Shown in pieces: positions 25,251 through 34,378 of a stretch of 35,855 nt of DNA; within the stretch, counting starts at the first letter, position 1; every line of letters begins with the position of its first letter. The translations under genes and the position numbers were made by a program. The stretch comes from an uncultured Akkermansia sp. (GTDB lineage Bacteria > Verrucomicrobiota > Verrucomicrobiia > Verrucomicrobiales > Akkermansiaceae): contig CANQJI010000020.1 of NCBI GenBank assembly GCA_947624205.1, forward strand, positions 1 through 35,855, written 5' to 3'. The notes under the pieces were generated by a model, which saw only the letters and a list, made by a program, of their open reading frames with translations, was not told the origin of the DNA and did not search any database.

Positions 25251-27782
25251 TTAAGCTGCAGGATTGCCGTACACGTAAATACCCAGCAAATGGAAGAATT
25301 CCGGTCCCCCTTTTCGTAGTATACGCACATATTTGGCAAGAGGATGAGCTGTGCCGAGATCCACGCGAATCAGCTTTTCCTTGCATGTTCCGAGTTCTGC
25401 TACATTGTGCCAATCGTTATCACGACCGGTTTCGGAAACCTGCACGACCATATTGTTGAGGCGGTGCAGATTGCCATCGGTGGTACGAAGGACGACGCCG
25501 GTGAGATTGGCTTGCTTGGGGAGGGTGATGCGTACCCATGCATCCTTGTCTTTGCCGGTATGGAAGGAACCGCCGACACCCGGCTCAAGCAGACCCCAGT
25601 GCGCGCAAGGATGATCGTACCCTGACGTGGAACTTGCCAGGATCATGCCACCGCGGGAAACGAGCTTTCCAGGGAAGGGGGTAGGCTTCGGAAGCGGACG
25701 TGCCGGATGAGTGTACGAAGAGGGGAGCGATGAAGCGAGGGCGTTGAAGCTCTTTAAATCGCCGGATTTCTCCGCTGCCAGGATGACGGAGTTGAGCATT
25801 TTCTCCCGATCCTCATCAGAGGTCTGGGCTCCGCCTGTGGCCCCTTGAATCATAGCATTCAAGAAGCTTCTCTGCAGGTTTGGGGTCATTTTTTCGTAGA
25901 TCGTGTTGGCCCACGAAAGGAGGGCTGTTGTGTAAGCAGTCTTGCCGCTCACAGTACTCAGCACACTGCGCATAAAATCTGCATTTGCCGGATCCTTTGC
26001 CATATCGATGCCCAGGAGTTTGGCTTGTGCGCCGATCAGATCCTCCACATTCCAGCGTCCGTTGAATGATTTGTCCCATTCGGCATCCGGTCCCATCAGG
26101 TTCACATGCTTCCAAAAATCAAGCAACACTTTTTTGAGTGCTTCTTTATCCGTATGCTGTGCCTTTTGCAGTGCAGGGAAAACGGAAGATTGCAGCAAGG
26201 CAGCAGCCATTTCCGGGTAGGCACCCACGAGAAGATTATTTGCCATGTCGCACAATTCAACGAGTTTTTGCGAGGTGCCGATGGGGTTTGAAGCCAGGAA
26301 GTTGGCATAATCTCGCCAGGCGTAGTAGTTGATCGGCTGGGTTTGTATGGCCGCCTGATAGAGTTTATCTGCCTGTTCGGGGGCACTCTTCTCCATGGTA
26401 GAAGCAAGGTTGCGTATGGATTGGGAGGCGCGTGTCTTGTCCATCTCTGCATCGGAGAAAAGTTTATCTGCCATATGCAGAGCACTGTATTTATTGTTGC
26501 CCTGGAAAACCTGCCAGTGCAGACCGCGTTGCCAGCTCAGCGAGTAACTCGGTACCCACTTGGCACCCACGCGCACGACGTACGAGCAATGCGCCGGTTC
26601 TCCCGCCGTTGTAGCAGGCACACCGTTAGCTGCCGCAGTGGTTGCACCGTAGTGGGAGAGACCGCCGCAAACGCCGCCCACATTACGTGTGAGAGAGTTA
26701 AACTGTACTCCGAGTGTATCCTGGAACGGAGCGAAGTAAGCAGCGCTGTTATGGATGACATCGCCATATATGTTATTCAGACGGTAGGGAGCCTGCCAAC
26801 AGGCGCCGGTGAGGCGGTATGACGGCAGGTGCGCATTCTCCTGGCTGAATGTGAGACTCCGCACATTTCCTGCGCTGTCATTACCCGTGGTAACGCCTTC
26901 CACAAGGCCCCTGCCTTTCAGACCGCAGACCATGCGCTTCTGCCAGAAGGGGAGCTTTTCGAAGCTCTTATTCATTTTGCCGGAGCGCCAGGCATTTACA
27001 TGGAAGATGGCCCGATCCACGGCATCTTGCTTTGACCAGCCGGAACGCGCAAACTCCAAAGCTGTAGCTGTGGCGATATCACGCTCTACCCTGCTGCCGA
27101 AGAGATCGACCTTGCCGCTCTTGTCGATGAGAGCGAGAGTCGAGAGAACTTGACCGGTCGGTGCCGTTTCGCCGCTGTTGGCGATCTGGTCAGACCATTC
27201 CAAATCAGAGGTGACGGCGTTGATGATTTTTGCCCCTTCAGGATCTTTGGCTAGTTCTTCGACTGTGGCTGGCAGCGAGAATTCTTTCTGAATGGCAGCA
27301 ATACGCTCAGAACGCTTTTGATTGGCGACCTTTGCTCGTTCAGAGAGCGGGGCGCCGGCTTTTTCGCTTGACTCAATTTCCTTCTGAATCTTATCGAGCG
27401 CTTCCTGCCGAGTGTTGTGGAGATTTTTCTCAGATTCTTTCGTTATCTCTTGTGCGTGAAGAATCGATAAATCATTTACAGTTAGTTGATTTTCAGGTTT
27501 CTTGAGAAAGTTTTGAACTTCTGCCGGATCTGCGTTCTTCACTTGACGATCAATAATAGCCTGAAGCTTTTGTTGAGCCAATTGGGGTTGCTTCCAATCC
27601 GAGGCGGGTAGTATTTGCTTCCTGAATCCGGGAATGGCCTGAGCTTTCTTCGAAGAGCTCCCGCTTTTTTTGGAGAACCCAGGCAAATACTTCTGCAGTA
27701 ATTCCGGCTTCTCGCTGTACATGTATCCGGCGGCTACACCAAATAGCAACACACCGACAAAGAATTTATTTCCTGCACTCAT
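25251..27782 (-). CDS. Membrane-anchored protein with transglutaminase-like and discoidin-like domains
   Basis: An 843-residue protein using ATG at 27782; the longer frame needs a TTG start. A single N-terminal TM (about 4-21) is followed by a charged coiled-coil-like region (about 50-190). A domain around residues 330-430 contains GGVCGGLSHYG (Cys near 370) and EPAHCSYVVRVG (His near 397). These match the Cys and His positions of transglutaminase-like cysteine peptidases, though the third residue is unclear. The middle is helical repeat-like. The C-terminus (about 715-843) looks like an F5/8 type C (discoidin) sugar-binding domain. It probably acts at the cell surface. Confidence 0.65.
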   Translation of the reverse strand: MSAGNKFFVGVLLFGVAAGYMYSEKPELLQKYLPGFSKKSGSSSKKAQAIPGFRKQILPASDWKQPQLAQQKLQAIIDRQVKNADPAEVQNFLKKPENQLTVNDLSILHAQEITKESEKNLHNTRQEALDKIQKEIESSEKAGAPLSERAKVANQKRSERIAAIQKEFSLPATVEELAKDPEGAKIINAVTSDLEWSDQIANSGETAPTGQVLSTLALIDKSGKVDLFGSRVERDIATATALEFARSGWSKQDAVDRAIFHVNAWRSGKMNKSFEKLPFWQKRMVCGLKGRGLVEGVTTGNDSAGNVRSLTFSQENAHLPSYRLTGACWQAPYRLNNIYGDVIHNSAAYFAPFQDTLGVQFNSLTRNVGGVCGGLSHYGATTAAANGVPATTAGEPAHCSYVVRVGAKWVPSYSLSWQRGLHWQVFQGNNKYSALHMADKLFSDAEMDKTRASQSIRNLASTMEKSAPEQADKLYQAAIQTQPINYYAWRDYANFLASNPIGTSQKLVELCDMANNLLVGAYPEMAAALLQSSVFPALQKAQHTDKEALKKVLLDFWKHVNLMGPDAEWDKSFNGRWNVEDLIGAQAKLLGIDMAKDPANADFMRSVLSTVSGKTAYTTALLSWANTIYEKMTPNLQRSFLNAMIQGATGGAQTSDEDREKMLNSVILAAEKSGDLKSFNALASSLPSSYTHPARPLPKPTPFPGKLVSRGGMILASSTSGYDHPCAHWGLLEPGVGGSFHTGKDKDAWVRITLPKQANLTGVVLRTTDGNLHRLNNMVVQVSETGRDNDWHNVAELGTCKEKLIRVDLGTAHPLAKYVRILRKGGPEFFHLLGIYVYGNPAA

Positions 27783-27880
27783 AGGTTGGATAGGAATTAG
27801 CGGATCTGACTCAGTAGGCGTCAACTGTCATTCTATCTTTGTCTCCTATGCTTGTAAAGCAAAAATGGGGAGCAGACAGA

Positions 27881-28125
27881 GCAAACACATTAGGAAATGC
27901 GTTTGCTTATGTACGATTTACGAGGTGCGATGTACGATTTATTAATAGTGTGCGCGTTGCGCAAATTTTTTCGGATCATTAATGTATACTGAGACCCCTT
28001 TAGAGTCATCATCATGGCGACCGCTTGTTGTCATGATTTTTGATGCGTATAAACAATGATACCAATCAACATGAGCATTTTCTCTGCTGATCAATTTCTC
28101 TCAAATGTCAAATGCGTTTGACCCG
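27881..28125 (+). repeat. Intergenic repeat element, copy D (forward)
   Basis: It begins with the imperfect palindrome GCAAACACATT...AATGCGTTTGC (27881-27906). A TACGATTTACGAGGTGCGATG stretch follows, then TTTATTAATA, GCGCGTTGCGCA, ATTAATGTATACTGAGA and TGTCATGATTTTTGATGCG. It closes with TCAAATGCGTTTGAC near 28120. About 140 bp match copy C in reverse orientation 8 kb away, and the 3' half matches copy A. The surrounding 27783-28323 interval holds no other gene that I can support. Confidence 0.75.
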
Positions 28126-28323
28126 GAGGAGCGGATACGTATTGAAAAGATGTTTGTTATTTGCGATTTTTTTATTCACAAACGATGATGTCAATAAGTT
28201 AGGAGCAGACTGCTCCGTATTGCCATGTTTAATCTGACGTAAAAAGAGGCTGCATTTTTCTTGGAGAGTGCTATACTTATGCGTGGAGAGAGAGGAACTG
28301 CTTTCCTCCTCCTCTATACGTGT

Positions 28324-28821
28324 ATGAATGACTTCGTTTCTCCATCTCCGACGTACAGGATTCTCTTCGTCTGCCTGGGCAATATCTGTCGGAGTCCTGC
28401 GGCGGAGGTTATATGCCGCGCTGCGTTGCGAGAGTCGGGCGTTCAGGCGGTTGTGGATTCTTGCGGCACGGCCAGCTATCATGTGGGGAGTCGTCCGGAT
28501 TCTCGCATGATTGCCGCGCTGAAACGGGCGGGCTATATGTACGACGGGCACCGCGCACGCATATTGCGGCGAGAGGACGGAAATCTTTTTGATCTCATAA
28601 TTCCACAGGACGGGGAGAATGAGCGAGACGTACACCGGATCATTCCCCCCACATCTGCCGCGAGAGTAGTGCCGATGAGTCATTGGTTTCCCATCGGGTG
28701 TAGGCATCGCGAAGTTCCTGATCCCTACTACGGAGGCGACAAGGATTTCGATGAGGTAGTTGCTTTGCTGGCAGGGAGTATGCCTGCTCTCATCCAGGAG
28801 CTCCAGCTGCCTCGTAGCTGA
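28324..28821 (+). CDS. Low-molecular-weight protein-tyrosine phosphatase
   Basis: A 165-residue protein starting at the ATG at 28324, which puts the catalytic loop near the N-terminus as usual; the longer frame begins with TTG. The active-site loop is FVCLGNICRSPAAE (CX5RS). Residues DPYYGGDKDFDEV hold the general-acid Asp and the family's C-terminal pattern. Such enzymes remove phosphate from tyrosine, often countering tyrosine kinases that control exopolysaccharide, or act in stress signalling. The stop TGA at 28819-28821 abuts the ftsZ stop from the other strand with no gap. Confidence 0.93.
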   Translation: MNDFVSPSPTYRILFVCLGNICRSPAAEVICRAALRESGVQAVVDSCGTASYHVGSRPDSRMIAALKRAGYMYDGHRARILRREDGNLFDLIIPQDGENERDVHRIIPPTSAARVVPMSHWFPIGCRHREVPDPYYGGDKDFDEVVALLAGSMPALIQELQLPRS

Positions 28822-30399
28822 TTATTCTCCCTGGTCGCTGCGCCTCATGGATGGCGGAGTGTCCAGATCATCCCCACGGTAGTGGCGAGCAGAGCTTGTT
28901 CTGCGGCGGTGGGTCGTGGTGTATGGACTGCCATACAGCGGCGCTTCCGAAGGAGAGTTGTGCCGGGGTTCCACGGATCCCGTCGGGACATGAGACATGT
29001 TCGTTGCTGGAGCAACGCGGACACGTCGCGGATCTCCGGGGCCTGTTGGTAAATCATCCGGACGCGAGGATTCTCCGAAGAGATCCATTTGGCGTGGGGG
29101 GGATGGTAGGACAGGAGAGCTTTGTGTGTGCTGGTTTAGTGCCTCGTTTTCCGGTTTTGCCGGTTCCTCCTCCTCTTTTTGCTCCCGTGTTTCGTCCTCC
29201 GTCGAGGGCTCATTAGTCAATTCTTCTTCCTCAGCGGAGTTCTCTTGCTCTTCCGTCTCGACTTCCTGTTCTATTCCCTCCTCTTCGTTTTGGCAATCTT
29301 CCTCTGATGGGATCTCTTCTTCAGTCGGTGTTGGTTCCTCCTCCTGTTCCTCCGGCAGAGGTTCTTCTTCTTGGAAGTCTTCTTCTATCGGTCGTACCGT
29401 TGTTTCCGTCTGAGTGAGTGCATTGCGGAATTCTACGGAGTTGATGGATGCGACCAGGGTGATGCGGAGCTCATCTCCCAAGTTCGGCTTCACTGCTGCT
29501 CCAAAGAAAATTTGCACGTCGTCGTCATTCGCCAGTGCTTCGCGTAATGTGTCCATCACTCGTCGTATCTCGGAGATGGAGAGAGAATCTCCTCCCGCGA
29601 TATGGACGATAACCGTGCGTGCGAAGCGCAACGCTCCGTGGTAGGTGACCAGAGGACTCTCCAGCACTGAGCGAGCTGCTTGTTCGGCGCGATTCGGTCC
29701 ATATCCCGATCCGGTGCCGAAGATGCAACGAGAATCATTGTTCTGTAAGGCTGCAGCGAGTTCATCAAGACCGAGATTGATGAGCCCCGGAGAACTAGCC
29801 ATCATCGGAACGGATGCTGTGGCTTTTGCCAGCAGACGATCCACTTCTTCGAAGACTGCTCGTGCTCCACTGTGGTTGCGAAAGAGCTCTTCCATGTAGT
29901 CGTTTTCAAAGCAGAAAACGATGTCTGAGAGACGGGCGATTTCTTCGTGTGCGCGCTCCGCCTGTTCCCGTCGGCGCTTGCCCTCGAAGGTGAAGGGCAA
30001 CATAACGACGCTGACAAGGAATATGCCTGCTTCATGAGCCATGCGTGCCAGTACCGGCGCTGCACCGGAGCCCGTGCCGCCTCCCAAGCCCACCACCATC
30101 ACCAGCAACTTGCAGCTCTCCAGTACCTCTTTCACTCGAGCTTCTGTTTCCACTATCGCGTTGCGCCCTACGTCCGGATCACCGCCGGATCCCAATCCAC
30201 GACTAATTCCTTCCCCCAGTTGGATGAATTGTACGTTTCCGCAGGCATGTCCCACTCGTTCATCCAACGAGAGAGTGTAGAGACTGATGTTTTCTGCGCT
30301 GGAGGCCGCGAAGCAACGCAGGACATTGGCACCGGCGCCGCCGATACCAACGATGGCTATGCCACCGGCTTTCGGAGTTGGAGTGGGGTAAGAGAGCAT
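28822..30399 (-). CDS. ftsZ: Cell division GTPase FtsZ, divergent
   Basis: A 525-residue protein (ATG at 30399; the longer frame starts with TTG). It has the tubulin-like GTP-binding loops GIGGAGANVL and the signature GLGGGTGSGAAP. The T7 loop, usually NVDFADV, reads NLGLDEL, so the first catalytic Asp position is Gly and the second is Glu. After the core (about 330) there is a very long acidic linker rich in Glu, then DLDTPPSMRR, which resembles the conserved C-terminal peptide that binds FtsA. FtsZ forms the division ring at mid-cell. It is 48 bp downstream of ftsA on the same strand. Confidence 0.93.
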   Translation of the reverse strand: MLSYPTPTPKAGGIAIVGIGGAGANVLRCFAASSAENISLYTLSLDERVGHACGNVQFIQLGEGISRGLGSGGDPDVGRNAIVETEARVKEVLESCKLLVMVVGLGGGTGSGAAPVLARMAHEAGIFLVSVVMLPFTFEGKRRREQAERAHEEIARLSDIVFCFENDYMEELFRNHSGARAVFEEVDRLLAKATASVPMMASSPGLINLGLDELAAALQNNDSRCIFGTGSGYGPNRAEQAARSVLESPLVTYHGALRFARTVIVHIAGGDSLSISEIRRVMDTLREALANDDDVQIFFGAAVKPNLGDELRITLVASINSVEFRNALTQTETTVRPIEEDFQEEEPLPEEQEEEPTPTEEEIPSEEDCQNEEEGIEQEVETEEQENSAEEEELTNEPSTEDETREQKEEEEPAKPENEALNQHTQSSPVLPSPPRQMDLFGESSRPDDLPTGPGDPRRVRVAPATNMSHVPTGSVEPRHNSPSEAPLYGSPYTTTHRRRTSSARHYRGDDLDTPPSMRRSDQGE

Positions 30400-30447
30400 G
30401 GTGTTGTGAAGGTTGGTAAGGGAAAGATCCGGTGAGTGCAATCATTG

Positions 30448-31668
30448 CTATTTGCCCAGACCGAAAAGAGAGATTATCCTGGAGAAGATCGAGCCGCTAT
30501 TTCCCCGGCGGTCTTCCTCGTCTTCCAGCTTTTGGGCGTAGCGGATGAGACCGATTGCTGTGCAGAAGCGTGGATTAGCAAGGTAGGAATTGCGCTCGGA
30601 TTCCGAGGGCGGGATAGGCTGGTAAACATCGCAGCCAAAGATACTTCCGGCGAGTCCCTCTAACCCACGCATGATACTTGTGCCACCGGAGAAGTAGACA
30701 CTAATCGCTTTGTTGCGCAGCAGCTCGCCGGGGATTTCGTTTCTCACGACTAGCAGGATGTCCTCCATGCGTTCGCGTATAATTCTGTTGAGCTCGCCGC
30801 GAAGGATTGTCGCATCGTGCAGTCCGGTATCTGTGCGGTATTGTGCGATGGAACGATCATTGAGGTTACCCATCACATTACCCTCCGTGCATTTGAGAAC
30901 TTCTGCTGCCTCTTTGGAGACACGCCCGTTGGTGAGAGTACAGATATCGTTGTTGATGGTGTTGCCTCCGGCGGGCACGCACCCGCTCGCAAGGATATCT
31001 CCTCCCTTGAAACAGATGAAGTCCGCCGTACCCGCACCGATATCAATAAGCAAAGCTCCTGCCTCTTTCTGCTGGCGCGTGAGTGCCACTTGTGCTGCGG
31101 CAAGGGGAGCAAACACCATGTTGTCCACTTCCAGCGGCACTTCGCGCACACATTGCAGGGAATTTTGCAAGCGAGTGCTGGTTCCGTGAATCACGTGGCA
31201 ATTTACGTCCACCGTGCGTCCGGTGAGACCCTCCGGGTAGCGCGTGGGTTCACGTCCATCGATGGAGTATCCGCCCTGCTCACTATGGAAGACGAAGCGA
31301 TCCGGAGCCAGGTCAATGTTGCATGCTTTTTCACATGCGGCGTCCACATGCGATTCATCAATGATGGTTTCGTCATCCGGCAAACGGAAAGAGCCCGTGT
31401 TGGTTTGTCCGTATATGTGCTCCCCGGTTACACTCAGGTAGACGCGCACGATGTCGGCATCCGCGCTTTCCTGAGCCAAATCCAGTGCGTCACGTACGCA
31501 TTGGCGTGCCATGCCAGGGTTCGAGATCTCTCCCTTGCGCACGCCTGCACTGGGTACACAGCCCACGCCAATGATTGTGGCAGATGCATCCGGCCGTACC
31601 TCGCCGACGACTATACATGTCTTTGAAGTGCCGATTTCGAGTCCCGCGTATATCTTTGATTGAGCCAT
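30448..31668 (-). CDS. ftsA: Cell division protein FtsA
   Basis: A 406-residue actin-fold ATPase that tethers FtsZ to the membrane. The ATG at 31668 (MAQSKIYAGLEIGTSKT) fits the family start; the track ORF extends 25 residues further upstream without similarity. Phosphate-binding motifs are GLEIGTSKT and LLIDIGAGTADF, and the adenosine motif region is VYFSGGTSIMRGL. The C-terminus ends in an amphipathic helix SIFSRIISLFGLGK, the usual membrane anchor. ftsQ is not in the adjacent 300 bp; the upstream gene is the unrelated thiM, transcribed in the same direction. Confidence 0.93.
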   Translation of the reverse strand: MAQSKIYAGLEIGTSKTCIVVGEVRPDASATIIGVGCVPSAGVRKGEISNPGMARQCVRDALDLAQESADADIVRVYLSVTGEHIYGQTNTGSFRLPDDETIIDESHVDAACEKACNIDLAPDRFVFHSEQGGYSIDGREPTRYPEGLTGRTVDVNCHVIHGTSTRLQNSLQCVREVPLEVDNMVFAPLAAAQVALTRQQKEAGALLIDIGAGTADFICFKGGDILASGCVPAGGNTINNDICTLTNGRVSKEAAEVLKCTEGNVMGNLNDRSIAQYRTDTGLHDATILRGELNRIIRERMEDILLVVRNEIPGELLRNKAISVYFSGGTSIMRGLEGLAGSIFGCDVYQPIPPSESERNSYLANPRFCTAIGLIRYAQKLEDEEDRRGNSGSIFSRIISLFGLGK

Positions 31669-31991
31669 TGGAAAAAATAAGGGGGGTGGATTTTGCATAG
31701 GAAATACCCCTGCGCTCATCCTATCATACCTCCCCCCTCTCATGCGAGAAATTTTTTCCCTTGGTACGAAAATCCCGATACGTTAGGCGAGTTTGAAGGA
31801 AAGGGAGAGCGTTTGATCCATCTTTTGCCGTCATTTCCTTTGATTTAGCAAATCTACGCCGGGTAGAGGTAAATATTGGTGTTGACAATTTTTTATAAAT
31901 ATTTACAGCCGGACGCCTGGAGAAATGGTGGCGTAATCACCACGTTGAGATAGAAATAGGTACAGTATCTTTGGTGCTGCTTCCTGTCAGC
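31669..31991. other. Intergenic region upstream of ftsA
   Basis: No gene is visible. On the minus strand TATGAT (31723-31728) lies 55 bp upstream of the ftsA ATG and could be a -10 box, but the -35 region fits poorly. The plus strand has TTGACA at 31882, without a -10 at suitable spacing. No hairpin terminator after thiM was recognised. Confidence 0.4.
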
Positions 31992-32813
31992 CTAAGATAG
32001 CAGGTTCGTGCTTGTTTCAATTGCAGGTGGTAATTGCGTTTTTGGGGTAGAGAGAATGCAGTCATCTACAGCATCAAGCAAGGCTGTTGCAAAAGAACCC
32101 GGGTGGTGTGTACGCGTTGCTGCGTTGATTCCGGAAAGGGAAAAAATCTGTGAACATGTCACAGCTGCCTGAAGTGCATTTTCAGCAACAGCGCACAGCG
32201 CCGCTGCCAGCGCCCCCATGGCACAGCCAACGCCGGTGACGCGCGTCATCAACTCATGACCGCCGGTGACGGCGTAGGTGAGGATTCCATCTGTGGCATA
32301 GTCGGTGGGACCGGTGACGAGAACGGCAGCGCCGGTAGCTTTCGCCAGCTCTCGCGCCGCAGGGAGAGCCGCCTCGCAACCATCCGTGGACTCCGGACCG
32401 CGCGCAACCGCGGGATGGCCCGACAGGGCGAGGATTTCAGAAGCGTTGCCCCGAATGATGGTCGGGGGGTAGAGAGCAATAAGCTCGTGGCAAAAAGCTG
32501 TGCGCGGCGAGAGGAGACCCACGGCCACCGGATCCAGAACCCAGGGGAGAGAAAGCGAGTGTGCGGTGGATACGGCGGCACGCATGGTGTCCGCCTGTGT
32601 TTGCGAATAGGTGCCAACATTCACTAAAAGAGCATTTGCACAGGTTTGCAGCATTTCCTCTGCCTCCTTGTCATTTTCCAGCATGGCCGGTACGGCGTGC
32701 GCAGCAAGCAGTAAATTGGCCGTGAAGTTGCGCACAACTCCGTTTGTCAGGCAGAGGACAAGCGGTCTCCTGGTTCGCAGTCGGTGGATAAGAGAAGAGC
32801 TTTCGTTTCCCAC
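31992..32813 (-). CDS. thiM: Hydroxyethylthiazole kinase ThiM
   Basis: A 273-residue kinase that phosphorylates the thiazole moiety for thiamine salvage. The GTG start at 32813 lies just after the thiE stop; the longer frame in the track would overlap thiE by 116 bp and adds no family similarity. Motifs are LCLTNGVVRNFTAN, LLVNVGT, LDPVAVG, IRGNASEI and VTGVGCAMGAL (the ATP/catalytic Cys loop). It is last in metY-cysK-thiE-thiM. With ThiE next to it, it allows thiamine monophosphate to be made from salvaged thiazole and pyrimidine phosphate. No TPP riboswitch was seen. Confidence 0.92.
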   Translation of the reverse strand: MGNESSSLIHRLRTRRPLVLCLTNGVVRNFTANLLLAAHAVPAMLENDKEAEEMLQTCANALLVNVGTYSQTQADTMRAAVSTAHSLSLPWVLDPVAVGLLSPRTAFCHELIALYPPTIIRGNASEILALSGHPAVARGPESTDGCEAALPAARELAKATGAAVLVTGPTDYATDGILTYAVTGGHELMTRVTGVGCAMGALAAALCAVAENALQAAVTCSQIFSLSGINAATRTHHPGSFATALLDAVDDCILSTPKTQLPPAIETSTNLLS

Positions 32814-32826
32814 GGTATGGTAGAAA

Positions 32827-33450
32827 TTAGAGGAGTGAACGGGCGGTTTCCTTTGGATTTGACGATGAGCAAATGGCCGATACAACGGCGATGCCGGCGC
32901 AGAGACCGGTGGCGCGAATGGAGCTAGCTCGCGCAGCATCAATTCCCCCGATTGCCACCACCGGTACAGGGGATAGACGGGCGAGTTCTGCCCAGCCTTC
33001 TACGCCCAGATCTTTCGGGGCATTTAGTTTTGAAATAGTGGGGAAAACAGGCCCGCATCCTACGTAATCTACCACGCTCGCATCCACTGCGCGCATTTGC
33101 TCCTCGGTGGACACCGACAGACCCAGGATCTTGTCCGCGCCCAAGAGGCGCCGCGCATCTGTCGGAGGCATATCAGACTGCCCGATGTGCGCGCCTTCAG
33201 CATTGATTTCAAGTGCGAGGTCGATGCGATTGTTGATGATGAGAGGAACTCCTACAGAACGCAGGAAATTGTGCAGGGCAGTGGCTTCTGCCAAAAGGGT
33301 GGCGTAGTGGGGGCAGGTGCTGCGATACTGCACGATGGTAACGCCGCCGGCAACGGCTTGCTGCACAGTTGGCAGCAAGCCGTTGACACATTTGCTCGCT
33401 TCATCCGTCACGAGGTAGAGACGGAGCGGGAGATTTTGCGGACGGTTCAT
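32827..33450 (-). CDS. thiE: Thiamine-phosphate synthase ThiE
   Basis: A 207-residue TIM-barrel enzyme that joins thiazole phosphate with hydroxymethylpyrimidine diphosphate to form thiamine phosphate. Family motifs: IVQYR, LIINNRIDLAL with HIGQSDMP, VGCGPVFPT and VAIGGID. The Lys of the usual QYReK segment is replaced (QYRSTC), a variation of uncertain effect. The ATG overlaps the cysK stop by 4 bp (ATGA), which couples their translation. The thiM start is 13 bp downstream of its stop. Confidence 0.92.
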   Translation of the reverse strand: MNRPQNLPLRLYLVTDEASKCVNGLLPTVQQAVAGGVTIVQYRSTCPHYATLLAEATALHNFLRSVGVPLIINNRIDLALEINAEGAHIGQSDMPPTDARRLLGADKILGLSVSTEEQMRAVDASVVDYVGCGPVFPTISKLNAPKDLGVEGWAELARLSPVPVVAIGGIDAARASSIRATGLCAGIAVVSAICSSSNPKETARSLL

Positions 33451-34373
33451 ATGAACAGTGGGGTGGAGTAGTAGCGATCAGCAGAGTCCGGCAGAATGAC
33501 CACGATGGTCTTACCGGCAAAGTCGTCTCTCAGCGCTAACTGCGTGGCGGCCCACAGAGCGGCACCGGCAGAAATCCCAACCAGCACGCCGTCCCTGCGT
33601 CCCAGCTCCTTGGCTGTCTCGAAGGGTACATCATTATCCACGGCGACGACCTCGTCGTAAACGCTCGTATCAAGCGTTGCCGGCACAAAACCGGCGCCGA
33701 TGCCCTGGATTTTGTGGCTGCCGGGGATACCTGTTGAGAGAACGGCCGAGGTGGAGGGCTCAACCGCTACCACGTACACACTCGGTTTTTTCTCCTTCAG
33801 GAATTTTCCGACGCCGGAGACCGTGCCGCCTGTGCCGACGCCGGCCACGAGCGCATCCACGCTTCCCTCCGTGTCCTCCCAGATTTCCGGGCCGGTGGTG
33901 GCGTAGTGGGTCGCAGAGTTCACGGGGTTGTCGAACTGCCCGGCGATGATGGAGCCCGGGGTTTGTTCATGCAGCTCCCGGGCTTTGGCGATGGCGCCTT
34001 TCATGCCCTTGCTTCCGTCGGTGAGCACAATCTCTGCGCCGTATGCCTTCAGGATGTTGCGGCGTTCTACGCTCATCGTCTCCGGCATCGTCAGGATGGT
34101 GCGATAGCCCTTGGCGGCGGCGACGGCGGCCAGACCGATGCCCGTGTTGCCGCTGGTGGGTTCGATGATGGTGCCTCCGGGCTGCAAGCGTCCCGTTTTC
34201 TCAGCATCCTCAATGATGGCTTTGGCGATGCGATCTTTCACGCTGCCGGCGGGGTTGAAGTACTCCAACTTCACGAGCAAGCGCGCCCTGAGACCGTGTG
34301 CCTGATTATAGTGCACGGGTTCCAGCAGGGGCGTGTGCCCTACGAGCTCAGTGGCTGATTGGTAGATTTTCAT
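33447..34373 (-). CDS. cysK: Cysteine synthase (O-acetylserine sulfhydrylase)
   Basis: A 308-residue PLP enzyme that makes cysteine from O-acetylserine and sulfide. The PLP lysine is K46 (AGSVKDRI), the substrate loop is PTSGNTG (73-79), and the phosphate cup is GTGGTVSG. SAGAALWA and the full length fit CysK/CysM-type enzymes. It starts 5 bp after the metY stop and overlaps thiE by 4 bp, so it sits in the middle of one operon. CysK versus CysM cannot be settled with certainty; the GSVKDR loop and context favour CysK. Confidence 0.93.
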   Translation of the reverse strand: MKIYQSATELVGHTPLLEPVHYNQAHGLRARLLVKLEYFNPAGSVKDRIAKAIIEDAEKTGRLQPGGTIIEPTSGNTGIGLAAVAAAKGYRTILTMPETMSVERRNILKAYGAEIVLTDGSKGMKGAIAKARELHEQTPGSIIAGQFDNPVNSATHYATTGPEIWEDTEGSVDALVAGVGTGGTVSGVGKFLKEKKPSVYVVAVEPSTSAVLSTGIPGSHKIQGIGAGFVPATLDTSVYDEVVAVDNDVPFETAKELGRRDGVLVGISAGAALWAATQLALRDDFAGKTIVVILPDSADRYYSTPLFI

Positions 34374-34378
34374 GATCC

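Noticed and set aside
30817-31626. Plus-strand ORF of 269 residues
   Set aside because: It is antisense to ftsA and has no recognisable protein pattern.
31881-31910. TTGACA on the plus strand as a promoter
   Set aside because: No -10 element at 15-19 bp spacing, and no plus-strand gene follows for more than 4 kb.
32814-32942. N-terminal extension of ThiM in the ORF track
   Set aside because: It overlaps thiE by 116 bp, shows no ThiM similarity, and a GTG just after the thiE stop gives the normal family length.
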